Assembly (NCBI RefSeq): GCF_000331515.1
Contig: NZ_AMZO01000001.1
Coordinates: forward strand, 124,001-188,000
From: Photobacterium marinum
Lineage (GTDB): Bacteria; Pseudomonadota; Gammaproteobacteria; Enterobacterales; Vibrionaceae
Direction of reading: 5' to 3'
DNA: 64,000 nucleotides
Shown: positions 45,364 to 55,337 of the stretch, piece by piece
How positions within the stretch are numbered: the stretch's first letter is position 1
Layout of the letters: the number at the start of each line of letters is the position of its first letter
Position numbers and translations under genes: made by a program
Notes under the pieces: model-generated
What the model was told of the DNA's origin: nothing
Databases searched by the model: none
What the model saw: the letters and a program-made list of their open reading frames with translations, nothing else

Positions 45364-48198
45364 TTAATCGAGCAAGCGTAATCCTGAAGGTAATGCATCA
45401 CCGAATACTCGCTTGGTTTCTGCTTCTGTCAGTACCTTCACTTCCGAAATCATGTTGATCCAACTTTCTGGAGCTTTGCTTTTCTTAAGCTTAGCAATGA
45501 CTTCAGCACGGTTTTGTTCATCAACATCAAGCGCGCGGTCACCTGTCATACGGCACATCATCACCGCGGCAAAAGCGATATAAGGCTCTTTGCGCCAGTC
45601 AAACTCCATTAGCTCAGGTAAACAGTAAGCGATGTGCTGTGGTGTTAGCAGGTTATGCGCACTGCCATAAAACGGACTACGAGTTGCTATACGGCCGATT
45701 GCCCACCAGTGAGCCTGTGCATGCTGAGTTTTTTGTAAGCGGCCAAACAGCCACTCGATAAGCTGCAGCTTTTTATCAAACGGTAAGTTTTCCAGTGATG
45801 CGGCCAAGCGAACCATGTCCTCGTAGCTGCGCTCATTCATTTCCTTACTGAGCTTGCCGTTACGTAGGGCACTTGGGTTAATGTACTTGGCTATATCTTT
45901 AAAGATCACCAATTGCTGTTCCTGAGACAGTCCGCCAGCTACCCGGCGCCAGAGGTTCCACCAGTCGCTCCAGGTTTGAGTGTTGCTGTCGAACTGAACA
46001 CTATGCTGATACAGTGCCCATAACTGATCCATGCGCCATTCGTCAGACGGATACCCGAATCCCGGACGCATCGTAAACCCTGTAAGCTTCAGCCAGTTTC
46101 TTTCGTGAATGTCAGAGCGGCGGCGGCGCTTTTTACTGTCGAGCAGGGCATTGGCCAGTTCACGCAGGCTTGGTGTCTCCCAGTTATCGCGTTTACCCAG
46201 CATTTTTTCCAGGTCGTTACGCAGCGTTTTAATCGCTTTATTATCGACGTTTTTGGTACTGCCACCATAGACTTGTTTGATAGCACTGATGGCATCGTCG
46301 ATACGGGCAGGCAATGCGGACTCAGCCAGGGTTGAACCTTCATGGCCTCGCTGGAGTTTTGCCAGATCTTTTCGAATGGCAAACTCTACTTTCCAGCGTT
46401 TGCTTTCATCGTTCACACTGACGCATTCGATCTGAAGGGTTCCGACTTCGGTCAATTGGCAGGCGAGGGTGACTTCTTCACGATCTTTCTGGTTGGCAGC
46501 CAGTTCAGCACGGTTTCGCTCGCTGTCTAATGTTGCGATAAATGGCGGTAAAGACACAAAACTTTCGTTATCAATGTCAAATAACTTGCCTGCCTGGGTG
46601 TATTCATCATCTGTTGATGAAACAAGGTTGAAACGAACTGGTTCGCCAAGGGTCAGGGCAAACTTACGATCTTTAAATCTGATCTCTGTACCTTCATCAA
46701 TCCCTTTAGGCAGTATACAAATACCTTGTTTGGCTTTTTTCTTACCTTCCAGGACAAGGAAGAAAGAGCGGGCTGAACCACCACCAATTTTTAGCTGAGC
46801 ACCGTGGCGAGCTTTCGCATAGGCTACTGCACCGTGGGCGACAGATAGGTCCGGATGCGGGTTTTTTAATTCTGTGACGGTGTCACCTCGCCAGTGCGAG
46901 AAAGTATCCAGCACACGGTTTGATAGAATCGGGCTGTTGAATACACCGCCGTTAAGTAGTACTGCCGCAGGAATGGCTGGTTGGTCGTCACCAATGCTAA
47001 TGTCATTGGCAGTTAATGCTTCACGACATACCTTGTCATGCAAATCAATGAACTGAGCAAGGTGCTTACTGATGGCTGGATCCGCAGCATAGGGCAGGCC
47101 GAATTCAACAACTGCTGCCTGGCGCTGGCTTGGCTGATCTTTATATTCTGTTTTCGGGAAAAAACCGTCCAAGGCTATGCAGTGAACTTCTTCTCGGGTC
47201 AGCTCAATACTCTTTGAACCGCCAATCAGTTTAGAGCCGCTGCCTAGTAAGGTGACTTTGGCTGTCTCCGGCGCGTTGCCGGACAGCAGCTGTTCTTTCA
47301 CCTTCCGGGTTTGCTGGATCAGTTTGGACAAACCCGCTGCACTGAGTTTTTTAGCACCGCCATGCAGGCGCTGTTCTGCTTTATGTGCCAGGGCAAGATC
47401 CAGGTTATCACCACCAAGCATCAGGTGATCGCCGACACCGATGCGATCCAGCGTGAGCTTGTCATCTTCTGTCCCGACTTTGATCAGGCTTAAATCTGTT
47501 GTACCACCGCCAACATCGCACACCATCAGCAGAGGGATGTTTTTAAGCAGTTGTTCGGCTTCCGCTTTATTCTGGGCATACCAGTCATAGCAAACGGCCT
47601 GAGGCTCTTCAAGCAGCAGGATATTTGGTAAGCCAGCCATAGCGGCTGCTTCTAGAGTTAAGGCTCGAGCTGATTCGTCGAATGAGGCAGGAACAGTGAT
47701 AACCACTTCCTGGTGTTTCAGCTTTGCATTCGGATGGTGGTAATCCCATGCCTGACGAACATGGTTGAGGTAGCTGGCACTAGCGACAACTGGCGAGACT
47801 TTGACTACCTTGCTATTTGAAGACCATGGCAAGATAGGCTCACTGCGGTCTACACCGGTGTGAGACAGCCAGCTCTTGGCACTGACAACCTGGCGGCCTT
47901 CAACTTTAGCGCCGAGTTCACGAGCGAATTCACCAATAATCGCATTATCGATATCACCCGGAACCGGTTCGACATCCCAAGGTAGTACTAATTCAGAAGG
48001 ATTGATTTCACCTTCAGTCGGATGATAACGGAATGAAGGCAATAGCGGTTTTCTTGCCACTTCGCCCGGTGCGATCAGCTGATCGATTTCAAAGATTTCA
48101 ATAGGGCTTGATTCGAGATCGTCGGTAATTGGTGTGAATGCGACAACAGTGTGCGTTGTACCTAGATCGATACCGACAAGATAACGAGGGGAAGACAT
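45364..48198 (-). CDS. Large Hsp70-family protein with DUF3731-like C-terminus
   Basis: 944 residues. The N-terminal Hsp70 ATPase (VGIDLGTTHTVVAF, VITVPASFDESAR, CDVGGGTTDLSLIKV) is followed by a region lacking a canonical DnaK substrate-binding domain and a C-terminal helical region (about 650-944, RSDIHERNWLKLTGFTMRPGFGYP, WWNLWRRVAGGLSQEQQ), recognisable as DUF3731. No EEVD-type or DnaK C-terminal tail. Third gene of the DUF2760-Hsp70-Hsp70 operon. An intrinsic terminator precedes its ribosome binding site, so it may be expressed less than the first two. Function undescribed. Confidence 0.85.
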   Translation of the reverse strand: MSSPRYLVGIDLGTTHTVVAFTPITDDLESSPIEIFEIDQLIAPGEVARKPLLPSFRYHPTEGEINPSELVLPWDVEPVPGDIDNAIIGEFARELGAKVEGRQVVSAKSWLSHTGVDRSEPILPWSSNSKVVKVSPVVASASYLNHVRQAWDYHHPNAKLKHQEVVITVPASFDESARALTLEAAAMAGLPNILLLEEPQAVCYDWYAQNKAEAEQLLKNIPLLMVCDVGGGTTDLSLIKVGTEDDKLTLDRIGVGDHLMLGGDNLDLALAHKAEQRLHGGAKKLSAAGLSKLIQQTRKVKEQLLSGNAPETAKVTLLGSGSKLIGGSKSIELTREEVHCIALDGFFPKTEYKDQPSQRQAAVVEFGLPYAADPAISKHLAQFIDLHDKVCREALTANDISIGDDQPAIPAAVLLNGGVFNSPILSNRVLDTFSHWRGDTVTELKNPHPDLSVAHGAVAYAKARHGAQLKIGGGSARSFFLVLEGKKKAKQGICILPKGIDEGTEIRFKDRKFALTLGEPVRFNLVSSTDDEYTQAGKLFDIDNESFVSLPPFIATLDSERNRAELAANQKDREEVTLACQLTEVGTLQIECVSVNDESKRWKVEFAIRKDLAKLQRGHEGSTLAESALPARIDDAISAIKQVYGGSTKNVDNKAIKTLRNDLEKMLGKRDNWETPSLRELANALLDSKKRRRRSDIHERNWLKLTGFTMRPGFGYPSDEWRMDQLWALYQHSVQFDSNTQTWSDWWNLWRRVAGGLSQEQQLVIFKDIAKYINPSALRNGKLSKEMNERSYEDMVRLAASLENLPFDKKLQLIEWLFGRLQKTQHAQAHWWAIGRIATRSPFYGSAHNLLTPQHIAYCLPELMEFDWRKEPYIAFAAVMMCRMTGDRALDVDEQNRAEVIAKLKKSKAPESWINMISEVKVLTEAETKRVFGDALPSGLRLLD

Positions 48199-48208
48199 CT
48201 GTTACTCC

Positions 48209-48242
48209 AAAAAAATTACGGCGCATCGTGGATGCGCCGTAA
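48209..48242 (-). terminator. Intra-operon terminator/attenuator between the two Hsp70 genes
   Basis: Perfect 12-bp stem (ttacggcgcatc / gatgcgccgtaa) with a 3-nt loop and, on the minus strand, a U7 tract. It is followed at once by GGAG, the ribosome binding site of the downstream Hsp70 gene (start 48198). Confidence 0.85.
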
Positions 48243-48253
48243 TGAGGTAGGGG

Positions 48254-50089
48254 TTATTTTTCGCGAACGTCGAACTCAACCTGCCATTTTTCGCCGCCAT
48301 CTGTAGGAATAGCTTCAAGGCAAAGCGTTCCTAGTTCAGTCACGCGGGACGCAAGGCGAACCGGGACAACTTCACCGGCAGTGCGGCCTTCAGAAACAGG
48401 CAGAGTTACCTGAATCGCCGGTAGTTCTTCCAGCTCTTCTGGCTGCCACCAGTCCAGGTGAGTACCAGCAGGGTCATCACGACGAACTGTTGAGCCGAAG
48501 AACTTGAATTGAACCGGCTGACCGATAATCAGGCCGAACTCACGGCTTGGTACGTCAGCGTGTGTGCCTTCTTCCATACCGAATGGTGCCACACACAGGG
48601 CTTCCAGAGGCGGTTCCATACCTGGAATCGCAGGCATAGAGCTTTCGATACCTACGTAGTAGCTGCTTGCGATACCACCACGGATACGAACGCCTTTACC
48701 TTTACGAACTGAGCCGTAATATGACGCACCGCTCGCGACTGCAAGATCCAGGTCAACGCCTGTTAGTCGCTTAGCTTCAGGGCTACCGGCTGTAGTCAGC
48801 CAGCTGTTGATGATAGACAGCAGACGCTCAGAGAGCAGCTGAGACTTCAGTACACCACCGTTAAACAGAATCGCTGTCGGGCGGATGAAACCGTCATGAA
48901 CTTGCTCGTACTTTTCAAACAGCTCGTCAACAGCAGAAGACTGGCGGCTCAGGAAGCCGGCAACATGACGGGACACTGCTGCGTCCTGAGCATAAGGCAG
49001 ACCCATTTGAGTCAGAGCGCCGCGCTGCATTTCAACCGGATGCTCTTCAACGCTGTTGCGAGGGAAGAAACCTTCAACCAGAGTTTGCTGCACTTCTTCC
49101 TGAGTCAATTCCGTTTGCAGAGTTCCGCCCAGCAGCTTAGAGCCACGGCTAGGTACTACGATTGGCACAGCCTGAAGCTCAGAGTCGCTCAGCAGGGCTT
49201 CTTTTGCATCACGGCAGGCATGTGTGATTGCCTGGATCTGCCATGGTTGAAGCTGCTTGCCTTCCTGCGCCAGTTTCATTTTCAGGCGGTAGGCCAGAGC
49301 CAGGTCCATGTTGTCACCACCCAGCAGGATGTGGTCACCAACCGCAACGCGGTTAAGTACCAGGTTGCCTTCTTCTTCAGTTACAGCAACCAGTGAAAGG
49401 TCGGTAGTACCACCACCGATATCAACAACCAGTACCACATCACCGACAGAAACCTGGTCACGCCAGCTTTCATCATTGTTCTTCAGCCAGCTGTATACTG
49501 CTGCCTGAGGCTCTTCCAGCAGCGTCATGTGTTTGAAGCCGACACTGCGGGCCGCTTCTGCTGTCAGGTCACGGGCTGCCGGATCAAATGATGCAGGAAC
49601 AGTAATGGTTACATCCTGATCAAACAGCGGTGTTTCAGGGTGTTTGTTGTTCCAGGCTTCAGCCATGTGCTCAAGATAGTTACGGGTCGCTTCAAGTGGA
49701 GAAACCTTAGTAACCTCTTCAGGGCTGTTTAGCGGCAGAAAGGCATCACGACGGTTTACACCACCGTGGCACAACCAGCTTTTTGCACTGGCAACCAGGC
49801 GGATAGGGGTTTTGCTTCCCAGAGAGCGCGCCATGCTACCTACGATAGCATTCGGCTTAGCGTTCCATGGAAGAGCTGTGTCGCCTTCAGCAAGCTCAGA
49901 TTCGTGAGCCTGGTACATAAAAGATGGCAGCTGATCTTTTTCTTCAACATTACCTGGGTTGGTAAGCTGAGCCATAGGCATAACGTTAACTGATGCGTCT
50001 TCGTCATGCAGATCAACATAGGATAGTACGCAGTGTGTAGTACCCAGGTCGATACCTACACTAAAACGTTGTTCTTGTGTTTCTTGCAT
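48254..50089 (-). CDS. Hsp70-family protein (short form)
   Basis: 611 residues. Actin-like ATPase motifs are intact: VGIDLGTTHCVLSYV, TVTVPASFDPAARD-type VITVPASF, VVDIGGGTTDLSLVAV and FNGGVLKS. After about residue 430 comes a beta-rich segment (GGIASSYYVGIESS..., VKFFGSTVRRDDPAG) ending EKWQVEFDVREK instead of a DnaK substrate-binding domain with helical lid. The start overlaps the DUF2760 stop (TAATG), so it is translationally coupled. Paralogue of the 944-residue protein downstream. Substrate unknown. Confidence 0.87.
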   Translation of the reverse strand: MQETQEQRFSVGIDLGTTHCVLSYVDLHDEDASVNVMPMAQLTNPGNVEEKDQLPSFMYQAHESELAEGDTALPWNAKPNAIVGSMARSLGSKTPIRLVASAKSWLCHGGVNRRDAFLPLNSPEEVTKVSPLEATRNYLEHMAEAWNNKHPETPLFDQDVTITVPASFDPAARDLTAEAARSVGFKHMTLLEEPQAAVYSWLKNNDESWRDQVSVGDVVLVVDIGGGTTDLSLVAVTEEEGNLVLNRVAVGDHILLGGDNMDLALAYRLKMKLAQEGKQLQPWQIQAITHACRDAKEALLSDSELQAVPIVVPSRGSKLLGGTLQTELTQEEVQQTLVEGFFPRNSVEEHPVEMQRGALTQMGLPYAQDAAVSRHVAGFLSRQSSAVDELFEKYEQVHDGFIRPTAILFNGGVLKSQLLSERLLSIINSWLTTAGSPEAKRLTGVDLDLAVASGASYYGSVRKGKGVRIRGGIASSYYVGIESSMPAIPGMEPPLEALCVAPFGMEEGTHADVPSREFGLIIGQPVQFKFFGSTVRRDDPAGTHLDWWQPEELEELPAIQVTLPVSEGRTAGEVVPVRLASRVTELGTLCLEAIPTDGGEKWQVEFDVREK

Positions 50090-50736
50090 TACAGTTCTAC
50101 CTCAGCGGCGGCAACGATGTGTGCATCGTGACCTTCTGCCAGTTTAGGCAGTTTAACTTCAGTCACTTTCCAGCCGCGGTGGACAAGGGTTCCGGTGAAA
50201 GGAGCTTCGCCAACCACATTACCTGTCAGGCGCACCTCAGAGGCATTGAAACCTTGTGGCAGGGTAATGCGAGTTTCTTCTTCTTCGGTACGAACCGGCG
50301 CGAAGCTAAAGTATTCGTTTAGTACTTTTTGGCCGCCTTCGTGGATAACACGTGCAGCAGCACCGATTTCAGCATCAGCAAAACCTTTCAGGTCTTCCTG
50401 CATGAAATCGATAAAGCGGGCTTCTTGCTGAAGTAATGAAAGCAGCTGAAGCGCAGCGTCTGGCGTTGCGGTTTTCAGCTTTGGTTCTACTTCAACAATT
50501 TTTTCTACAATCTTTTCAACTTCTACGATCTTCTCTACTGGTTTTTCAACCTCGACGATTTTCTCTACTTCGACTTCTTTTTCGACAACCTTTTCAACTT
50601 CTACCGGTTTTCCTTTTTTAGCGATGTACAAAACTAGTAGTACCAATACCAGTCCGCCTAACCAGGCATGACCCATATCAATAGTTGTCGGCACTGCCGA
50701 AAGATCCACAGTCATATTAGAAAAATCAAAAGCCAT
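50089..50736 (-). CDS. DUF2760 membrane-anchored protein with Val/Glu/Lys repeat linker
   Basis: 215 residues. A single membrane segment (about 24-42, AWLGGLVLVLLVLYIA), then a repetitive linker of about 45 residues built from VEKIVEVEK-like units. The C-terminal DUF2760 domain (about 93-215) contains LLSLLQQEARFIDFMQEDLKGF. First gene of the operon and coupled to the downstream Hsp70. Plausibly places the Hsp70 pair at the inner membrane (inference). No known function. Confidence 0.83.
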   Translation of the reverse strand: MAFDFSNMTVDLSAVPTTIDMGHAWLGGLVLVLLVLYIAKKGKPVEVEKVVEKEVEVEKIVEVEKPVEKIVEVEKIVEKIVEVEPKLKTATPDAALQLLSLLQQEARFIDFMQEDLKGFADAEIGAAARVIHEGGQKVLNEYFSFAPVRTEEEETRITLPQGFNASEVRLTGNVVGEAPFTGTLVHRGWKVTEVKLPKLAEGHDAHIVAAAEVEL

Positions 50737-51261
50737 ATCCGTCTTCTCTTTACAGTGAAAAACTCATTCACTATGAACAATTTGGGCTGAATACTAACAT
50801 ACTCATGCTGCAATACATCTAAGGCGGGGGGCTTTTTTGCCTTAAATCAGCTAAGAATTGGTGCCTTAGATTAATTTGCAACCAATCAAGGGTTTGACAT
50901 AACTCTGTCATTGTAGTCCAGCCGCTGTGATATTCTATTGCGTCCATAAAGTATTTTATGAAAACTTTGATTGCTTCCTTCCATTTTTTGTCTGTTTTTC
51001 ACGACCTTGTCACTCTTTGTTCATGTTTTCACCCCTTTGCTTGAAACAAAATGACTAAATTATGTTTCAAAATTTCTAAGGGATATTTCTATCAATTAAG
51101 CACAATGTGTGATTGATCAGGTTATTGGTGTTGGTTTTGGGTAGACTGACAGCTCAAAAATACAAGCTATGAAAGCTTGAGCCCCCACTACATTGTTTTA
51201 CTGGAAGAGAGCAATGGATTGGTGGAATATACTTAGCAATGAAGAGATATCAGGCAAGACT
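50737..51261. other. Divergent intergenic region between the DUF2760 operon and yajD
   Basis: AT-rich, with no supported gene. An extended -10-like TGATATTCT near 50928 could serve yajD. I found no clear heat-shock sigma32 promoter upstream of the DUF2760-Hsp70 operon. Confidence 0.45.
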
Positions 51262-51618
51262 ATGTCATCAGATTACTACGGCACCAGTGCCGCTTATGCT
51301 CGCAAAGAACAGGGTTACCGTGAGAAGGCTCTTAAACTGTTTCCATGGGTTTGCGGGCGTTGTTCACGTGAGTTTGTTTACTCAAATTTGCGTGAATTAA
51401 CCGTTCATCATGTTGATCATGACCACACAAACAACCCGGAAGACGGGAGTAACTGGGAGTTGCTGTGTCTTTTCTGCCACGACCATGAGCATGAAAAGTA
51501 TACGGAGCATGAGCAGCAGATGGGAAGTGTTGTAAAAGCCGGTGAGGACGATCACGAGCCTGCGACTTTTAATCCATTTGCCGACTTAAAGGCGATGATG
51601 GATAAGAAAAATAAATAA
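51262..51618 (+). CDS. yajD: YajD-like HNH nuclease-family protein
   Basis: 118 residues from ATG 51262, matching E. coli YajD closely (GYREKALKLFPWVCGRC, then TVHHVDHDHTNNPEDGSNWE and CHDHEHEKYTEHEQ). An alternative ATG at 51214 has a better ribosome binding site (GGAAGAGA) and would add 16 residues. The HNH motif with zinc-binding CGRC and CLFC pairs suggests DNA binding or cleavage; its role is unknown. Confidence 0.88.
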   Translation: MSSDYYGTSAAYARKEQGYREKALKLFPWVCGRCSREFVYSNLRELTVHHVDHDHTNNPEDGSNWELLCLFCHDHEHEKYTEHEQQMGSVVKAGEDDHEPATFNPFADLKAMMDKKNK

Positions 51619-51771
51619 ATCTATAGCAGTGGTTCTAAGCTTTTTCAGGTGTGGAACCACTGTTTATGTTTTCTATTCTATTTTCTTCGATACCGTCAGG
51701 TTTGGACTTCATGGCCAGCGTAAATACTGGTTGTAAATAAAGGACTATAAAGCAGATTTCCAACAGTCTGA

Positions 51772-52065
51772 TTATGGGTAATCCAGCACAGACTTAATTT
51801 CTGTCAGGTTATCATCAATCCACTTCTTATTAATTGCTCCCCAGTCACTGATTTCATAGTGACCAGTTCTGTTTCGTTTTCCTTTCGCCTGAATAAAATT
51901 ACAGACAATATCGAGATCGGCCAGGCTCTTAATCGTGTCTTGGGCTGTACGCCTTGGCATACCTGTATATTCAAGAATACCGGGCACGGTCGCGATTCCA
52001 TGATCGATCAGATGGGCAATATAGAGCCTGCGATAAAAGCTTGTTTTTGTTTTGCTTATTGGCAT
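51772..52065 (-). CDS. Winged-helix DNA-binding protein divergent from nap
   Basis: 97 residues, a single winged helix-turn-helix (IAHLIDHGIATVPGILEYTGMPRRTAQDTIKSLADLD), C-terminus IKSVLDYP. Resembles the HTH_43 family. It reads away from napE with about 130 bp between starts, so it may regulate nitrate reduction; this is inferred only from position. Confidence 0.75.
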   Translation of the reverse strand: MPISKTKTSFYRRLYIAHLIDHGIATVPGILEYTGMPRRTAQDTIKSLADLDIVCNFIQAKGKRNRTGHYEISDWGAINKKWIDDNLTEIKSVLDYP

Positions 52066-52198
52066 ATACGTAGTTAATCCTTCAACTATTTATCCCCTTA
52101 GGTTTTCAGAGTAACACTAAAGAGGGAGGCTATCGAGTTATCAATTTTCCAGATGCTGGCTAGATTTATAGTTAACTTGCCTGTTTTGGAGTCGGCAA

Positions 52199-52336
52199 AT
52201 GGATAGTGAAAATCAGCGTAAAGCTGAGCTCAAAGCGTTTCTTTTTATCACTATAATTCTTTTCCCGATCCTCGCTGTTGCCGTTGTTGGCGGTTACGGC
52301 TTTCTGGTGTGGTTTCTACAGGTGCTTACCGGTTAA
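52199..52336 (+). CDS. napE: NapE, small membrane subunit of periplasmic nitrate reductase
   Basis: 45 residues (MDSENQRKAELKAFLFITII... to WFLQVLTG), with one hydrophobic membrane segment and a charged N-terminus, typical of NapE. Ribosome binding site GGAG lies upstream. Only 31 bp separate it from napA. NapE is of unknown function but is conserved in napE-type operons. Confidence 0.82.
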   Translation: MDSENQRKAELKAFLFITIILFPILAVAVVGGYGFLVWFLQVLTG

Positions 52337-52367
52337 TTGATCGAAGCGAGTATGTAGAGAGGTCGCA

Positions 52368-54860
52368 ATGAAATTTTCTCGTCGTGCATTTATAAAGGCT
52401 CAGGCAGCTGCGTCAGCTGCGGCTGCTGTTGGACTGACGATACCGGTTAAGGCCAGTAACGTTATTACTGACGCTTCGCAAACCAAACTTAAATGGCAAA
52501 AGGCACCTTGTCGTTTCTGTGGTACGGGTTGTTCGGTGAACGTGGGTGTTAAAGGCGATACCGTTGTTGCAACACATGGTGATATCAAATCACCGGTAAA
52601 CCGCGGTCTTAACTGTGTAAAAGGCTATTTCCTCTCGAAGATCATGTACGGCAAGGATCGCCTCACTCAGCCAATGCTCAGGATGAAAGATGGGAAGTAT
52701 CACAAGAATGGTGATTTCAGCCCTATATCCTGGGATGAGGCATTTGACATCATGGCCGAAAAATGGAAGAAAACCCTGATAGATAAAGGGCCGGAAGCTA
52801 TCGGAATGTTCGGTTCCGGTCAATGGACTGTGTATGAAGGTTATGCTGCTTCCAAATTGATGAAGGCCGGATTCCGTTCCAATAATATTGAGCCGAATGC
52901 ACGCCATTGTATGGCATCCGCAGTTGTCGGCTTTATTCGCACCTTTGGTATTGATGAGCCGATGGGGTGCTATGACGATATCGAAGCGGCTGATGCTTTT
53001 GTCCTCTGGGGCTCAAATATGGCGGAAATGCATCCCATCTTGTGGACCAGGGTAACGGATCGTCGGTTGTCCAAACCAGACGTTAAAGTGTCGGTTCTTT
53101 CTACCTTTGAACACCGCTGTTACGAGTTGGCTGATATTCCAATCGTGTTCACGCCACAGACAGATTTAGCGATTCTCAATTTTATCGCTAACTACATTAT
53201 CTCCAATGATAAAGTGAACCATGAATTTGTTAATAAGCATGTGAACTTTCGGCGTGGTGCAACGGATATCGGTTATGGTTTGCGCCCAGAGCATCCTTTA
53301 CAGAAAAAGGCCAAGAATCCTGATAGCGGTAGTTCAGACCCGATGACATTTGATGAGTTCAAAGCGTTTGTTTCTGACTATACCGTTGAAAAAGTCAGCG
53401 AGATGTCCGGTGTTAAACCGGAGAAACTGATTGAACTCGCTGAGCTTTATGCGAACCCAGACACGAAAGTTGTCTCTTTTTGGACAATGGGATTCAATCA
53501 GCATACTCGTGGTGTGTGGTGTAACAATCTGGTTTATAACATTCATCTGTTGACGGGAAAAATCTCCACTCCGGGTAACAGTCCGTTTTCATTAACCGGG
53601 CAGCCATCTGCTTGTGGTACAGCAAGAGAAGTGGGGACATTTGCCCATCGTCTACCTGCCGATTTGGTAGTAGCTAATCCGGAGCATCGTAAAACAGCTG
53701 AGAAAATCTGGAAGTTACCTGACGGTACGATTCCTGGGAAAGTCGGTGCTCATGCGGTTTTACAAAATCGTTTGTTACGTGACGGCAAGATTAACGCTTA
53801 CTGGATTCAGGTAAACAATAACCTGCAAGCTGCAGCTAATATCAATGAAGAAACCCTACCAGGCTATCGTAACCCGGATAACTTTATCGTTGTATCAGAG
53901 GCTTATCCGACGGTTACTGCGCAGGCTGCAGATCTTATTCTTCCTACAGCAATGTGGGTGGAAAAAGAAGGTGCTTACGGTAATGCTGAAAGGCGGACAC
54001 AGCTCTGGCATCAAATGGTGAAAGCGCCGGGAGAATCTAAATCTGATCTCTGGCAGTTGATGGAGTTTTCTAAACGCTTTAAAACTGAAGACGTTTGGCC
54101 GAAAGAGTTGCTTGATAAAAATCCGGTTTATAAAAACAAAACCTTGTTTGATGTACTTTTCCTCAATGGTCAGGTAGATAAGTTCCCGTTAACGGATTTG
54201 GCTGAAGGTCAAAGTAATGATGAATCAACCGATTACGGCTTTTATGTACAGAAAGGTCTGTTTGAAGAATATGCTGAGTTCGGGCGCGGGCATGGTCACG
54301 ATTTGGCACCATTTGAGATGTACCACGAAAGCCGTGGGCTGCGTTGGCCTGTTGTAGACGGAAAAGAAACACTATGGCGTTATCGGGAAGGTTCGGATCC
54401 TTATGTCAAAAAAGGCGCCGGATTTGAGTTTTATGGAAAACCTGATGGCAGAGCGATTATTTTTGCCTTGCCATATGAGCCGCCAGCTGAGAGCCCGGAT
54501 AAAGAATACGACTTGTGGTTGGTTACAGGCCGGGTGCTTGAACACTGGCATTCTGGTTCTATGACACAGCGGGTTCCTGAGCTTTATAAATCCTACCCAA
54601 ATGCTCAGGTCTTTATTCATCCTGATGACGCCAGGTCCAGAGGGCTAAGGCGGGGTGATGCGGTTAAAGTCATATCGCGTCGGGGGGAAATAATTACCAG
54701 GGTTGAAACCCGTGGTCGTAACAAACCGCCGAAAGGTCTGATTTTTGTTCCATGGTTCGATGCAAGTCAGCTGATAAATAAAGTGACATTGGATGCAACC
54801 GATCCACTGTCAAAGCAGACCGACTTTAAGAAATGTGCTGTAAAACTTGTGAAAGCATAG
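52368..54860 (+). CDS. napA: NapA, periplasmic nitrate reductase catalytic subunit
   Basis: 830 residues. Twin-arginine signal ([19 protein letters not shown]), so exported folded by Tat. A [4Fe-4S] cluster is bound by [14 protein letters not shown] and the following Cys, and the Mo-bis-MGD ligand Cys lies in [13 protein letters not shown]. Reduces nitrate to nitrite in the periplasm with electrons from NapB and NapC. In E. coli NapA needs NapD for maturation and Tat export, but no napD is present here between napE and napA or elsewhere in the window. Confidence 0.95.
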   Translation: MKFSRRAFIKAQAAASAAAAVGLTIPVKASNVITDASQTKLKWQKAPCRFCGTGCSVNVGVKGDTVVATHGDIKSPVNRGLNCVKGYFLSKIMYGKDRLTQPMLRMKDGKYHKNGDFSPISWDEAFDIMAEKWKKTLIDKGPEAIGMFGSGQWTVYEGYAASKLMKAGFRSNNIEPNARHCMASAVVGFIRTFGIDEPMGCYDDIEAADAFVLWGSNMAEMHPILWTRVTDRRLSKPDVKVSVLSTFEHRCYELADIPIVFTPQTDLAILNFIANYIISNDKVNHEFVNKHVNFRRGATDIGYGLRPEHPLQKKAKNPDSGSSDPMTFDEFKAFVSDYTVEKVSEMSGVKPEKLIELAELYANPDTKVVSFWTMGFNQHTRGVWCNNLVYNIHLLTGKISTPGNSPFSLTGQPSACGTAREVGTFAHRLPADLVVANPEHRKTAEKIWKLPDGTIPGKVGAHAVLQNRLLRDGKINAYWIQVNNNLQAAANINEETLPGYRNPDNFIVVSEAYPTVTAQAADLILPTAMWVEKEGAYGNAERRTQLWHQMVKAPGESKSDLWQLMEFSKRFKTEDVWPKELLDKNPVYKNKTLFDVLFLNGQVDKFPLTDLAEGQSNDESTDYGFYVQKGLFEEYAEFGRGHGHDLAPFEMYHESRGLRWPVVDGKETLWRYREGSDPYVKKGAGFEFYGKPDGRAIIFALPYEPPAESPDKEYDLWLVTGRVLEHWHSGSMTQRVPELYKSYPNAQVFIHPDDARSRGLRRGDAVKVISRRGEIITRVETRGRNKPPKGLIFVPWFDASQLINKVTLDATDPLSKQTDFKKCAVKLVKA

Positions 54861-54871
54861 GAGCCAGCACA

Positions 54872-55324
54872 ATGAAATGGTTAATAACACTAACAACTTT
54901 GTTTTTATCATTCTTTGTTTTGGCTGCAAATCCCGTCAGTGATCAAGATTTGGCCACATTGCGTCATTTTGCACTGGATGAGCAGCCTCAACCGCCAATG
55001 ATGAGTAAAACACTAAATACAGATCGTATTCCAAGCCGTAACTATCCGATGCAGCCACCGCTGATTCCTCACAAGATAGATAACTATCAGGTCGATCTTA
55101 AAGTGAACAAATGTATGTCTTGTCATGCCCGTAGTAGGGTGGAAGAAACTCAGGCAAGAATGATCAGTGTGACTCACTATATGGATCGCGACGGTAACTT
55201 CCTGGCAGAACTGTCTCCGCGACGTTATTTTTGTCAGCAGTGCCATGTTGTTCAGACCGATGCCAAACCGCTGGTGCATAATAATTTCACTGATCTTGAC
55301 ACCATAATTGGTCAGGAGAAGTGA
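54872..55324 (+). CDS. napB: NapB, diheme cytochrome c subunit of Nap
   Basis: 150 residues from ATG 54872. Sec signal peptide about 1-21 (ending FFVLAANP). Two CXXCH heme c sites, CMSCH and CQQCH. Passes electrons from NapC to NapA. Gap to napA is 11 bp; napC starts 13 bp after its stop. Confidence 0.93.
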   Translation: MKWLITLTTLFLSFFVLAANPVSDQDLATLRHFALDEQPQPPMMSKTLNTDRIPSRNYPMQPPLIPHKIDNYQVDLKVNKCMSCHARSRVEETQARMISVTHYMDRDGNFLAELSPRRYFCQQCHVVQTDAKPLVHNNFTDLDTIIGQEK

Positions 55325-55337
55325 GGAGGAAGCCGGG

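Noticed and set aside
48896-49396. 166-codon plus-strand frame inside the short Hsp70 gene
   Set aside because: Antisense shadow of a well-supported Hsp70 gene.
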